This document shows positions 1 through 8,276 of a stretch of 64,000 nucleotides of DNA, in pieces (the first letter of the stretch is position 1; each line of letters starts with the position of its first letter). Source of the DNA: CAYQDR01 sp964416315 (lineage in GTDB: Bacteria; Methylomirabilota; Methylomirabilia; Rokubacteriales; DASRDR01); contig CAYQDR010000002.1 in assembly GCA_964416315.1 (NCBI GenBank), positions 54,575 through 118,574 on the forward strand, read 5' to 3'. Made by a program: the position numbers and the translations under genes. The notes beneath the pieces are model-generated. The model was not told the origin of the DNA. It saw nothing but the letters and a program-made list of their open reading frames with translations, and did not search any database.

Positions 1-34
1 TCGCAGCGGCTCGCGCCCCCGAAGACCTGATCAT

Positions 35-78
35 CCCCCTCTCCCTCCTGGGAGGGAGAGGGATAGGGTGAGGGTGGG
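35..78. repeat. GC-rich intergenic hairpin repeat (copy 1)
   Basis: A CCCTCTCCCTCC / GAGGGAGAGGG hairpin is followed by the tail AGGGTGAGGG. The same hairpin-plus-tail design recurs between genes at 710, 6964, 34155, 41600, 49454, 52683 and 56508. It is probably a dispersed REP-like element; here it lies just upstream of the DUF4126 gene. Confidence 0.6.
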
Positions 79-84
79 AGCGGC

Positions 85-705
85 ATGGACACGCTGGGCG
101 TGATCGGGAGTGCCCTGGCGCTGAGCCTCGCCGCGGGGCTCAGCCTCTACGGGGCGGCCTTCCTCCTGGGCCTGGCGGTCCGGCTCGAGTGGCTCCGCCT
201 CGCCCCCGGCTGGGAGCCCGCCGCGGTGCTGGCGGATCCGGTGGTCCTGACCGTCGCCGGCGTCCTGGCGGCGACCGAGTTCCTCGCCGACAAGATCCCC
301 TGGCTCGACTCCGCGTGGGACGCGGTCCACACCGTGATCCGGCCGATCGGCGGCGCCCTCCTGGCGAGCCGGGTGCTCGGCGGGCTCAGCCCCGAGGCCG
401 AGGTCACCGCGTTCCTGCTCCTCGGCGGCGCGACGTTCGCCACCCACGCGGCCAAAGCCAGCGTGCGCCTCGTCGTGAACGCGAGCCCGGAGCCGTTCTC
501 GAACGTCCTCGTGAGCCTCTTCGAGAACTCGCTCGTGGTCGCGGCCGTGTGGCTGGCCGTGAGCCACCCGCTCCTGGCGCTCGGCCTGGGCCTCCTGGCG
601 CTGGCTCTTGCCGTGACGGCGACGGCGTGGCTCTTCGGCCGCACCGTACGGGCGCTGTGCGGCCTCTGCGGGCAGGTGGCCCGGCGCGCGCCGACGACCC
701 GCTGA
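85..705 (+). CDS. DUF4126-family integral membrane protein
   Basis: A 206-residue, strongly hydrophobic protein starting at ATG. Hydrophobic segments lie at about residues 5-32, 48-64, 90-120 and 150-185. The central part has the DUF4126 character: a short polar stretch with ADKIPWLD near residue 70, then HTVIRPIGGALLAS and the downstream ATHAAKASVRLVVN stretch. The family's function is unknown. It is flanked by GC-rich hairpin repeats and has no obvious operon partner. The assignment rests on family-like motifs rather than on any functional residue. Confidence 0.75.
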   Translation: MDTLGVIGSALALSLAAGLSLYGAAFLLGLAVRLEWLRLAPGWEPAAVLADPVVLTVAGVLAATEFLADKIPWLDSAWDAVHTVIRPIGGALLASRVLGGLSPEAEVTAFLLLGGATFATHAAKASVRLVVNASPEPFSNVLVSLFENSLVVAAVWLAVSHPLLALGLGLLALALAVTATAWLFGRTVRALCGLCGQVARRAPTTR

Positions 706-709
706 TCGG

Positions 710-780
710 CTCCCTCTCCCCCAGTGGGGGAGAGGGCCAGGGTGAGGGGGAACCTCGCCGCCCCACCCTCACCCCCTGGG
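710..780. repeat. GC-rich intergenic hairpin repeat (copy 2)
   Basis: CTCTCCCCCAGTGGGGGAGAG forms a nearly perfect hairpin right after the DUF4126 stop codon. The AGGGTGAGGGGG tail is answered by CCCCACCCTCACCCC further on, which gives a second, longer inverted repeat. It could serve as a transcription terminator for the gene at 85-705, but there is no U-run. Confidence 0.6.
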
Positions 781-1082
781 TGGTCGTGTCTGGTTCCTGT
801 TTCTAGCCCCTGCGCCTATCAAGCCTCCGAGACAGCGCCCGCTTCCTGGCGGTGGGCGACCACTGTCCGGCGGACCTCGACGCGGCGGCGCTGACCTGTG
901 CGTCCCGAACGGCTCGAGGCCGGTGACCAGGATCGCGTTCGCTGGCACGGCGGCTGCCACCCATCATGCCTGGTCTCACTCGTGCTCCTCCTCGGGCCTG
1001 CTCCCTTCCGTCGGTCGAACGACGGATGCGAGCACGTAACCCGCGCGCCAGCAGCCTCGCCCGCGAGCCGGAAAACCGCGGA
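781..1082. other. Intergenic stretch with no intact gene
   Basis: No complete gene is visible between the hairpin repeat and the transketolase stop. The only recognisable trace is the pyroglutamyl-peptidase-like N-terminus listed separately on the minus strand. The rest is ordinary GC-rich sequence without promoter or RNA signatures that I can support. Confidence 0.5.
890..960 (-). pseudogene. Possible N-terminal remnant of pyroglutamyl-peptidase I
   Basis: Reading leftwards from a GTG at 960, the translation contains AILVTGLEPFGTHRSAP. This is close to the ILVTGFEPFGG start of pyrrolidone-carboxylate peptidase (C15 family). Similarity stops after about 20 residues, and none of the later Glu/Cys/His catalytic regions follow in any frame before transketolase. 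The similarity is short, so chance is possible; if real, it is a stub left by a deletion. Confidence 0.3.
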
Positions 1083-2954
1083 TCAGGCGCGGAGGAGCTC
1101 GCGGACGCGGGCCACGATGCGGCGGCGATCGATCCCGTAGCGCCCGAGGACCCCCTGGGGAGGGCCGCTCCGGGGGATCTCGCGCACCGCCAGCTTGTGT
1201 ACGGCGATCCCGCCTGCGCCCACCGATTCCAAAACCGCGTCGCCCAGCCCGCCCTCCGCGTAGTGATCCTCAACGGTCAGGAGCGTATTGCCCGTCTCCT
1301 CGGCCGCTCGGCGGAGGGCGTCACCGTCCACCGGCTTCACGCAGTAGAGGTCGATGACGCGGACGGCGATCCCCGCCTTCGTGAGCTCGGCGTGGGCGGC
1401 CAGGGCTTCGTGGAGCGTGATGCCGGCCGCCACGATCGTCAGTCGGTCGCCCTCGCTCAATCGTATGACCTTGAGGCCGCCCACCGCGAACGTCTCGTCG
1501 GGTCCGTAGATCACGGGCGTCTTCGGGCGGGTGGTCCGAATGTAGACCATGCCACGGCGCTCGGCGGCCAGGCGCACGCAGGCGTCAGTGGAGACGGCGT
1601 CGGAGGGATAGAGCACCACGCACTCGGGGATCGCCCGGAACATGGCGAGGTCCTCGAGGCCCATCTGGGAGGGGCCATCCTCCCCGATGCTGACCCCGGC
1701 GTGGGAGCCCGAGAGCTTCACGTTGCTGCGGGAGATCCCGGCCATCCGGAGCTGGTCAAAGGCCCGGCTCAGGAAGCAGGCGAAGGACGACGCGAAGGGG
1801 ACGTGCCCACGGGCGGCGAGGCCGGCCGCCACCCCCACCATGTTCTGCTCGGCGATGTACCCCTCCACGTAGCGGTCGTGGAAGGCGAAGCGGAAGCGCT
1901 CGGCAAACGTCGAGTTGGAGACCTCCGCGTCGAGGACGACGACGCGCGGATCGCGCGCTCCTAGGCGGACGAGGCTGTCTCCGTACGCCTCCCGGGTAGC
2001 CACGCTCCCGCCCATCTTGGGAAGCTCGGGAACGTTCATGGCGGTCGCGGGCGTCGGCGCCGCCGCCACGGGCGTGCCGAGGCGGGCACGCGGGCGGTGG
2101 ATCTTCGGGGGCGGCACCGCGTGCAAGCGCGACTCGAGGGCGGCCACGGCGCGCTCGGCGTGGTCCTTGGGGAGTGCCTTCCCGTGCCAGCCCGGCGCGT
2201 CCTCCACGCCCTCGATGCCCTTGCCCTTGAGCGTGCGGGCGACGATCGCCGTCGGCGCCCCGCCGGCCCGGCGAGCGCACCGCAGCGCGGGCACCACCTG
2301 CCGCATGTCGTTGCCGTCGATCACCAGGACCCGCCAGCCGAAGGCGGCAAACCGCTTCTGGTAGCCGCGCACGTCGTGGCCCAGCATGGTAGGCCCCGTC
2401 TGGCCCTGGCGGTTCACGTCGACCACGCCGATCAGCGTGTCGAGGTGCAGGTGCCCCGCCATCTGGGCCGCCTCCCACACCGAGCCCTCGGCCATCTCGC
2501 CGTCGCCCAGGAGGACGTAGACGCGCTGATCGATCCCCTCCATGCGGGCGCCCAGCGCCAGCCCTACCCCCACGCTCAGGCCGTGGCCGAGGGAGCCGGT
2601 GGCGACGTCCACGAAAGGGAGGCGCGGGGTGGGATGGCCCTCGAGATCGCTGTCGAGCTGGCGCAGGGTCAGGAGGTCGTGCGGCTTCAGGAGGCCGGCT
2701 TCCGCCCACGCCGCGTAGAGCAGGGGCGCCGCGTGGCCCTTGCTGAGCACGAAGCGGTCGCCGCGCGGGGCCCGCGGCTCCCGCGGATCGAACCGCATGG
2801 CGTCGAAGAAGATGGCCGCCACCAGATCGGCCGCCGAGGCCGAGCTGCTCGCGTGGCCGCTGCCGGCCGCCGTGGTCGCGCGGATGGAGTAGATCCTGAG
2901 CCGCGTCGCCACGTCTTCCAGCGCGTGGAGGGGAACGTCCGTCATCGCGGCCAT
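1083..2954 (-). CDS. tkt: Transketolase (single-chain, full length)
   Basis: A 623-residue thiamine-diphosphate enzyme that transfers two-carbon ketol units in the non-oxidative pentose phosphate pathway. The N-terminal PP domain shows SGHASSS (about 32-38), SKGHAAPLLYAAWAE (71-85) and the TPP-Mg motif GDGEMAEGSVWEAA (150-163) with the downstream Asn at 181. The Pyr domain begins near residue 310, with AEQNMVGVAAGLA and a C-terminal VRVIDLYCVKPVD region. The size and joined domains match the animal/actinobacterial-like short transketolase rather than the 660-residue E. coli type. The first ATG at 2954 has GGGAGGG upstream; a second ATG lies three codons in. No pathway partner is adjacent. Confidence 0.93.
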   Translation of the reverse strand: MAAMTDVPLHALEDVATRLRIYSIRATTAAGSGHASSSASAADLVAAIFFDAMRFDPREPRAPRGDRFVLSKGHAAPLLYAAWAEAGLLKPHDLLTLRQLDSDLEGHPTPRLPFVDVATGSLGHGLSVGVGLALGARMEGIDQRVYVLLGDGEMAEGSVWEAAQMAGHLHLDTLIGVVDVNRQGQTGPTMLGHDVRGYQKRFAAFGWRVLVIDGNDMRQVVPALRCARRAGGAPTAIVARTLKGKGIEGVEDAPGWHGKALPKDHAERAVAALESRLHAVPPPKIHRPRARLGTPVAAAPTPATAMNVPELPKMGGSVATREAYGDSLVRLGARDPRVVVLDAEVSNSTFAERFRFAFHDRYVEGYIAEQNMVGVAAGLAARGHVPFASSFACFLSRAFDQLRMAGISRSNVKLSGSHAGVSIGEDGPSQMGLEDLAMFRAIPECVVLYPSDAVSTDACVRLAAERRGMVYIRTTRPKTPVIYGPDETFAVGGLKVIRLSEGDRLTIVAAGITLHEALAAHAELTKAGIAVRVIDLYCVKPVDGDALRRAAEETGNTLLTVEDHYAEGGLGDAVLESVGAGGIAVHKLAVREIPRSGPPQGVLGRYGIDRRRIVARVRELLRA

Positions 2955-3057
2955 CGCGAAGCCCTCCCGACCGTCGTCCTCGTCATAACCCGTGCCAGCG
3001 GGGGAACATAAAACAATATACTTGACTCAGCTAAGCGCCGGAGCTACTTTTTCGTGC

Positions 3058-3489
3058 GTGGCCAAGAAGGCTGCCGCCAAGACGCTCCGCCAGGCCATCC
3101 GCTACTTCACCAGCCCCGACAACTGCCTCGAATTCATCGTGGGCATCCGCTGGCCCAACGGTGTCCTCTGCCCGTCGTGCGGCAGCCGGGATGTTCGCTT
3201 CCTCGCGACGCGACGGATCTGGGAGTGCCAGGCCAGGCATCCCCGGCGGCAGTTCTCGGCGAAGGTCGGCACGATCTTCGAGGACAGTGCCATCGGACTG
3301 GACAAGTGGCTGGCGGCGATCTGGATCATCGCCAACGCCAAGAACGGCGTCAGCTCCTATGAGATCTCGCGGGCGCTCCACGTCACCCAGAAGACCGCCT
3401 GGTTCATGATGCGCCGCATCCGGACGCACACCAGGCTCTTCGACCAGCGGGCCGGGGCTCACGAGGCCGACGAGCCCTTTGTCGGCGGG
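3058..3489 (+). pseudogene. Truncated IS1595-family transposase (5' part)
   Basis: From GTG 3058 the translation shows the IS1595-type N-terminal HTH and zinc-ribbon: FTSPDNCLEFI, then CPSCGSRDV and a later C-rich stretch with RQFSAKVGTIFEDSAIGLDKW. After about 140 residues it reaches HEADEPFVGG, the position of the first catalytic Asp of the DDE-type domain (usually VEVDETFIGG), and similarity ends there. The rest of the nuclease domain is missing. The frame stays open by chance into the next gene, so an automated caller would make a 550-residue fusion. The AT-rich sequence at 3005-3050 is probably the left flank of the element. Confidence 0.8.
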
Positions 3490-3546
3490 TGTCCCCCCCC
3501 GATCGTGTTGACCACCTTCTTTGCCCCCCAGCCAGGAGGAACCGTC

Positions 3547-4644
3547 ATGCGAAACGGTCCGGGCCCCTCACCCGTCGTCCTGACGACCATCCTTGCTCTC
3601 CTCGCGCTCGTCGCGGCCCCCGGAACGGCGGTGGCCCCGGCGGACGCCCAGCCCCAGGTGGTGATGAAGATCGGCGATGCCGGTCCCGCCCAGATCCACC
3701 GTCACTTCATGGCGGCGGCCAGCTTCGTCTTCAAGGACTACGTCGAGCGCCTGAGCGGCGGGCGCATCCGGGTCGAGGTCTACCCGGAGAACCAGCTCGG
3801 GCCGACCAAGGCCCTCATGGAGCAGGCCAAGGCCGGCGTGCTCCCGGCCGTTAGCACCCACGCGTCGGTCTCCACGCTGTTCGTGCCGGCCATGGAGCTC
3901 ATGTTCATGCCCTTTGCCTTCAACTCGCCCGTGGAGGCGTGGAAGCTCTACGACGGCTGGTTCGGCGACAAGCTCAAGAAGGAGTTCGTGGACCGGCTCG
4001 GCCTGCTGCCCCTCTACTTCTCCGACAACGGCGGCGGTCGCAGCATCGGCACCCGGGCCAAGAAGGTCCGGGCCCTGGCCGACTTCAAGGGTCTCAAGAT
4101 CCGCTCGCCCGATGCCGTCGCCATCGAGAAGACCCTGGCCAGCTTCGGGGCCGCCCCCTCCAAGATCACGTGGACGGAGGTGTACACCTCGCTCCAGACC
4201 GGCGTCGTGGACGGCACCGACCTCGGCATCGCCGTGTTCCTCTACCAGCCCTTCCACGAAGTGCTGAAGAACGTGATCGTCACCAACCACTCCTGGGACT
4301 GGAGCGCCCTGATGGTCAACGTCAAGTGGTTCAAGAGCCTGCCCCAGGAACACCAGGACATCATGGTGACGGCGGGGCGGATCGCGGAGACGGTGAGCCG
4401 CGGCATGTCGGAGACGCTGGCCGCGGAGGCCATCGCCCAGCTCCGGAAGCAAGGGATCGACGTCTATACACCCACCGCCGCCGAGCGGGAGGACCTCCAG
4501 CGGGTGGCCCGGGCGGAGGTGGAGCCGATCATCCGGAAGAAGGTCGGTGACAAGTGGGCCGACGACTTCGCGAAGGCGCTGGAGGAAGCGCGCGCGGAGA
4601 TCCGCAAGGAGCGCGAGAAGCTCTATCGAATGATGCCGAGGTAG
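3547..4644 (+). CDS. TRAP transporter periplasmic substrate-binding protein (DctP family)
   Basis: A 365-residue secreted binding protein of a tripartite ATP-independent periplasmic (TRAP) uptake system for an organic anion. A signal peptide covers about residues 1-35 (hydrophobic VVLTTILALLALVAAPG). The mature part has the DctP motifs YPENQLGPTKALMEQ, then KGLKIRSPDAVAIEK and the SLQTGVVDGTDLG stretch near residue 220. The start is ATG 3547, preceded by AGGAGGA at ideal spacing. The frame is open further upstream only because of the transposase remnant. dctQ and dctM follow immediately, making a complete dctPQM operon. The substrate cannot be read from sequence. Confidence 0.92.
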   Translation: MRNGPGPSPVVLTTILALLALVAAPGTAVAPADAQPQVVMKIGDAGPAQIHRHFMAAASFVFKDYVERLSGGRIRVEVYPENQLGPTKALMEQAKAGVLPAVSTHASVSTLFVPAMELMFMPFAFNSPVEAWKLYDGWFGDKLKKEFVDRLGLLPLYFSDNGGGRSIGTRAKKVRALADFKGLKIRSPDAVAIEKTLASFGAAPSKITWTEVYTSLQTGVVDGTDLGIAVFLYQPFHEVLKNVIVTNHSWDWSALMVNVKWFKSLPQEHQDIMVTAGRIAETVSRGMSETLAAEAIAQLRKQGIDVYTPTAAEREDLQRVARAEVEPIIRKKVGDKWADDFAKALEEARAEIRKEREKLYRMMPR

Positions 4645-4657
4645 GCTCGACTCGTTC

Positions 4658-5161
4658 TTGGCCGCCTCGGTCCTCCGGCACCTCGAGGTTGCCGCCGAGC
4701 GCCTCGATCGGTGGGTCGACGCGATCAGCGTGGCGATCCTGGCGGCGATGACGGTCATCGCCTGCCTGGAGGTGTTCGTCCGCTACGTCCTGCGCCAGAG
4801 TTTGCCCTGGGCCGAGGAACTGCCGAAGTACTTGATGATCTGGCTGACCTTCCTCGGGGCCAGCCTGGTCACCCGGCGCGACGCGCACGTCGGCTTCACC
4901 ACCCTCATCGAGTCGCTCCCACCTCGAGCGCGGCGGTGGATCGTCCTCGTCGGCCGCCTCCTGGTGCTGCTCTTCCTGTACTACGTCGTCCACTGGGGGA
5001 TCGTCCTGGCCCTCACCATGGGGTTCGTGTCGGTGACCTCCGCCCTCCAGATCCCCTTCTTCTACGTGTTCCTGGCGGTCCCCATCGGCGGTGGCCTGAT
5101 GATCCTCCAGCTGGCGGCGCTCACGCTGCGGGACTTCGCCAGCGCCGGCCGGGAGGGCTGA
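4658..5161 (+). CDS. TRAP transporter small permease (DctQ family)
   Basis: A 167-residue protein with four hydrophobic helices (about residues 20-45, 55-75, 95-120 and 130-155). It has the DctQ signature VFVRYVLRQSLPWAEELPKY followed by WLTFLGASLVTRRDAHVG. It bridges the binding protein to the large permease in the inner membrane. The start is TTG 4658; no ATG gives the usual N-terminus. It lies 13 bp after dctP and 1 bp before dctM, consistent with one transcript and coupled translation. Confidence 0.9.
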   Translation: MAASVLRHLEVAAERLDRWVDAISVAILAAMTVIACLEVFVRYVLRQSLPWAEELPKYLMIWLTFLGASLVTRRDAHVGFTTLIESLPPRARRWIVLVGRLLVLLFLYYVVHWGIVLALTMGFVSVTSALQIPFFYVFLAVPIGGGLMILQLAALTLRDFASAGREG

Positions 5162-5162
5162 G

Positions 5163-6455
5163 GTGGACGTCGTCGGCGTCCTGGGGCTCTGCTTCTTCGC
5201 GCTCCTGGTCCTGGGCGTCCCCATCGCCTTCGCCATGGGGCTCTCCACCGTCCTCACGCTCCTGTGGAAGGGCGACGCCGCCATGCTGCTGGTGGTGCCC
5301 CAGAACATGGTCACCGGCGTGGACATCTACGTTCTGGTGGCGGTGCCCTTCTTCATCCTCGCCGGCGACATCATGGGCGAGGCGGGGTTCACGCGGCAGC
5401 TCGTCGGCTTCGCCAACACCCTCGTCGGCCATCTGCGGGGCGGCCTCGCCCACGTGGTGGTGGTGGCGGAGATCTTCCTGTCGGGGATCACCGGCTCCGC
5501 CGTCGCCGACACGGCCGCCATCGGTCGCGTCCTCATCCCCAGCATGCGGGAGGAGGGCTATGACGTGGACTTCTCGGCCGCCGTCACCGCCGCTGCCGGC
5601 ATCCTGGGTCCGATCATCCCGCCCAGCATCGTCATGGTCGTCTACGCGGCGGTCATGCAGACCTCGGTGGCCGCCCTCTTCGCGGCGGGAATCGTCCCCG
5701 GGCTGATCATGGCCCTGGGCCTGATGGCGGTGAGCGCCTCCATCGCCCGCCGGCGGCGCTATCTGGTCCGCGGGCGGCGGGCGACCGCCGGCGAGGTGGT
5801 CCAGGCGGCGTGCAAGGCGGTCATCCCCCTGATGATGCCGGTCATCATCCTGGTCGGGATCCTGGCCGGTGTCTTTACGCCGACGGAGGCGGCGGCGGTG
5901 GCCGTCGCCTACGGTCTCGTGGTCGGCTTCGCCGGCCGGTGGTTCCACTGGCGCGCCCTGGGCAGAGTCTTCCGGGGGACCGTCGTCACCTCGGCCATGG
6001 TGCTCTTGATCATCGCCTGCGCCCGTCTCATGGGGTGGCTCCTGGTCAGCGAGCAGGTGCCGCAGAAGGCCGGGGAGTTCATCCTGGACCTGACGACGAG
6101 CGCGTACGTCTTCCTGCTCATCCTGAACCTGCTGCTCTTCGTGGTGGGTCTGTTCATGGACCCCGGCGTGGCCATCATCGTCCTGGGGCCGATCCTGGAG
6201 CCGGTGGCGGTGAAGCTGGGCATTCATCCCCTCCACTTCGCCATCGTGATGGTGGTCAACCTCTCCGTCGCCCAGCTCACCCCGCCGGTCGGCTACGTCC
6301 TCTACGTCGCCTCCAGCGTCGCCGGCATCTCGCTCGACCGGCTCGTGCGGGCGGTGTGGCCGTTCATCCTGGTGGAGATCGTGGTCTGCTTCCTGATCAC
6401 CTATGTTCCCATCCTCCCCCTGTCGATTCCGATGCTGCTCGGATATGTCCGGTGA
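5163..6455 (+). CDS. TRAP transporter large permease (DctM family)
   Basis: A 430-residue membrane protein, the normal DctM length, with about 12 hydrophobic segments. Family motifs include VPFFILAGDIMGEAG near residue 65, SGITGSAVADTAAIG (about 108-122) and GPIIPPSIVMVVYA near 150. The C-terminal NLSVAQLTPPVGYVLYV is the usual substrate-pathway repeat. It starts at GTG 5163, one base after the dctQ stop. It completes the TRAP system begun at 3547, which drives uptake with a sodium or proton gradient. Confidence 0.93.
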   Translation: MDVVGVLGLCFFALLVLGVPIAFAMGLSTVLTLLWKGDAAMLLVVPQNMVTGVDIYVLVAVPFFILAGDIMGEAGFTRQLVGFANTLVGHLRGGLAHVVVVAEIFLSGITGSAVADTAAIGRVLIPSMREEGYDVDFSAAVTAAAGILGPIIPPSIVMVVYAAVMQTSVAALFAAGIVPGLIMALGLMAVSASIARRRRYLVRGRRATAGEVVQAACKAVIPLMMPVIILVGILAGVFTPTEAAAVAVAYGLVVGFAGRWFHWRALGRVFRGTVVTSAMVLLIIACARLMGWLLVSEQVPQKAGEFILDLTTSAYVFLLILNLLLFVVGLFMDPGVAIIVLGPILEPVAVKLGIHPLHFAIVMVVNLSVAQLTPPVGYVLYVASSVAGISLDRLVRAVWPFILVEIVVCFLITYVPILPLSIPMLLGYVR

Positions 6456-6857
6456 GACGGTCGCCATGACGGCCGCGCGCCGGGTGGCCCTCGTCACGGG
6501 CGGCTCGCGCGGAATCGGGCGGGCGACCGCCCTCGCGCTCGCCCGCGGCGGCTTCGACGTCGCCGTGAACTATCGCGAGGCGCGTGCGGCGGCGGACGAG
6601 GTGGTGGCCGAGATCCGTGCCGCCGGGCCGCGCGCCGTCGCCCTTCAGACCGACGTCGGCGAGGCCACCGAGGCTCGCGGCCTCGTCGCCGGGGCGGTAG
6701 AGCATCTCGGCCGGCTCGACATGCTCGTGAGCAACGCCGGCGTCATCGAGAAGGCGGGCGTCCTGGAGCTGACCGAGGAGACGTGGGACCGGCTGTTCCG
6801 GGTGAATGTCAGGGGCGCGTTCTTCTGCGCCCAGGCGGCAGCGCGGCACCTGGCCAC
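6445..6857 (+). pseudogene. Short-chain dehydrogenase/reductase, 3'-truncated
   Basis: The first 137 or so residues of a classical SDR are present: VALVTGGSRGIGRATALA (Rossmann TGxxxGIG), a D-T-D-V-GEA stretch, LVSNAGVIEKAG (NNAG-like) and NVRGAFFCAQAAARHL. Similarity then stops just before where the catalytic Ser and YxxxK would lie, so the fragment cannot be active. ATG 6445 overlaps the dctM stop (6453-6455); ATG 6466 is an alternative start. At about 6857 the sequence switches to an antisense cyclase fragment, marking a rearrangement or assembly breakpoint. Confidence 0.8.
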
Positions 6858-6960
6858 CTCTAGCGCCTCGGCAAGCCCCTTCACCGGCACGGGGCCCAGC
6901 GACTTCACCTCGACGTAGCCCTCGGCCAGCGCCAGCGTATCGGGCGTGATCACGATCGCG
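6858..6960 (-). pseudogene. Fragment of a class III adenylate/guanylate cyclase domain
   Basis: The minus-strand translation gives DAIVITPDTLALAEGYVEV followed by KSLGPVPVKGLAEALEV. This is the characteristic C-terminal end of class III cyclase catalytic domains (typically LGPVPVKGLAEPVEVYEL). Only about 34 codons remain, with a hairpin repeat at the upstream end and the SDR stub at the downstream end. It has no start codon or active site and is a relic. Confidence 0.65.
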
Positions 6961-6963
6961 TCC

Positions 6964-7006
6964 CTCAATCCCCGACTCTCTCCCCCAGCGCGGGCGAGGG
7001 ACACAC
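6964..7006. repeat. GC-rich intergenic hairpin repeat (copy 3)
   Basis: CTCTCTCCCCCAGCGCGGGCGAGGG is a degenerate member of the CTCTCCCCC / GGGGGAGAG family seen elsewhere in the window. It sits between the cyclase relic and the MFS transporter stop. Confidence 0.45.
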
Positions 7007-7007
7007 G

Positions 7008-8270
7008 TCAGGCGGCCCCGACCTCCCGCAGCTCCTGGCGCGCCGGGAGGCGCGCGGCCACCCAGACCCCCGAGGCGAGCGTGAGCGCGGCGACGACGTG
7101 GATCGCCGCGACCATGCCGAGGAGGTCCGCGATCACGCCCGAGAGGAGCGCGCCGACCGCGTAGCCGAGGTCTCGCCAGAACCGGTAGACGCCGAGCGCC
7201 GAGGCGCGCCACTCCGGCTGCGCCTGGTCGCCGATCGCGGCGAGGAGCGTCGGGTAGACCATGGCGGTGCCGAGGCCCTGGAGCAGCGCGGCGACGATCC
7301 AGGCGGCAGTCGTCGGGACCAGGACGACGAGCCAGATCCCGAGCGCCTGGACGACCATGCCCCACGCGATCAGCCCTCGCCGCCCCCAGCGGTCGGAGAG
7401 GGCGCCCGTCGCGATCTGGCAGAGCCCCCAGGTCCCCGGGTAGATCGCCTTGATGAGGCCGATCGTGGCGACGCTCACGCCGTAGCTCGCGAAGAAGAGC
7501 GGGTAGATCCCCCACGACAGGCCGTCGTTCAAGTTGTTCACGAGCCCGGCCTGGCAGAGGGCCACGAGCGCCGGGTCCCGCCACGAGCAGCGGGCGAAGA
7601 GCGCCCCGAGGGACGGGGGCGCGGCGGGCGCGGCCGACGGGACCCCGCGCGCGGCCTCGAGCCGCACGTGGCCGAGCGTCTCCCGGACGTGGACGGCCGA
7701 GAGGTAGAGCCCGGCGAGCGCCGCCGCGATGCCGAGGTAGAACGGCTGCGGGCGGAGCGCGTAGACCGAGGCGAGATAGCCCGTGAGCCAGGCCGTGAGG
7801 CCGACGGCGCCGTAGCCCGCGAACTCGTTGAGGCCGAGGGCGAGCCCGCGCCGCTTGGGCCCGACGAGGTCCACCTTCATGATGACGGTCATCGACCAGC
7901 AGAGCGCCTGGTTCACGCCGAGCAGCACGTTCGCGGCGTCGATCCAGATCCAGCGGTCGGCGGCCATGATCATGAGCGGCACGGGGAGGCCGACCAGCCA
8001 GCCGGCGACGAGGACGCGCTTCCGGCCCCAGCGCTCGGAGATCCGCGCCGAGAGGAGGTTGAAGACGGCCTTGGTCACCCCGAAGCTGACGATGAACGAG
8101 AGGATCGCCGTCTTGGAGGTGAGGCCGAACTCGGCCTCGCCGAGGAGCGGCACCACCGTCCGCTCGAGCCCCACCATGACCCCGACGAAGACGTTGACGA
8201 CGACGAGGAGGGCGAACTGCGGGAGGTTCTCGACGAGGCCGAGGCGGATCTCGCCCGTGGGCCGGATCAT
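7008..8270 (-). CDS. Major facilitator superfamily (MFS) transporter
   Basis: A 420-residue, 12-helix secondary transporter. The conserved loop-2/3 motif is ARISERWGRKRVLVAGW at about residues 74-90, and its half-repeat GALSDRWGRRGLIAWG lies in the second half near 290. A long polar linker around residues 190-215 separates the two six-helix bundles. It lies 6 bp downstream of the MBL-fold hydrolase on the same strand, so the two are probably co-transcribed. The substrate is unknown; a role in sulfur-compound or anion export next to a persulfide-dioxygenase-like hydrolase is inference only. Confidence 0.88.
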   Translation of the reverse strand: MIRPTGEIRLGLVENLPQFALLVVVNVFVGVMVGLERTVVPLLGEAEFGLTSKTAILSFIVSFGVTKAVFNLLSARISERWGRKRVLVAGWLVGLPVPLMIMAADRWIWIDAANVLLGVNQALCWSMTVIMKVDLVGPKRRGLALGLNEFAGYGAVGLTAWLTGYLASVYALRPQPFYLGIAAALAGLYLSAVHVRETLGHVRLEAARGVPSAAPAAPPSLGALFARCSWRDPALVALCQAGLVNNLNDGLSWGIYPLFFASYGVSVATIGLIKAIYPGTWGLCQIATGALSDRWGRRGLIAWGMVVQALGIWLVVLVPTTAAWIVAALLQGLGTAMVYPTLLAAIGDQAQPEWRASALGVYRFWRDLGYAVGALLSGVIADLLGMVAAIHVVAALTLASGVWVAARLPARQELREVGAA

Positions 8271-8276
8271 AGCGCG

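Noticed and set aside
2992..4644. A 550-codon transposase-DctP fusion protein
   Set aside because: A ribosome site, ATG and signal peptide at 3547 show that dctP is separate; the upstream frame is a truncated transposase that happens to stay open.
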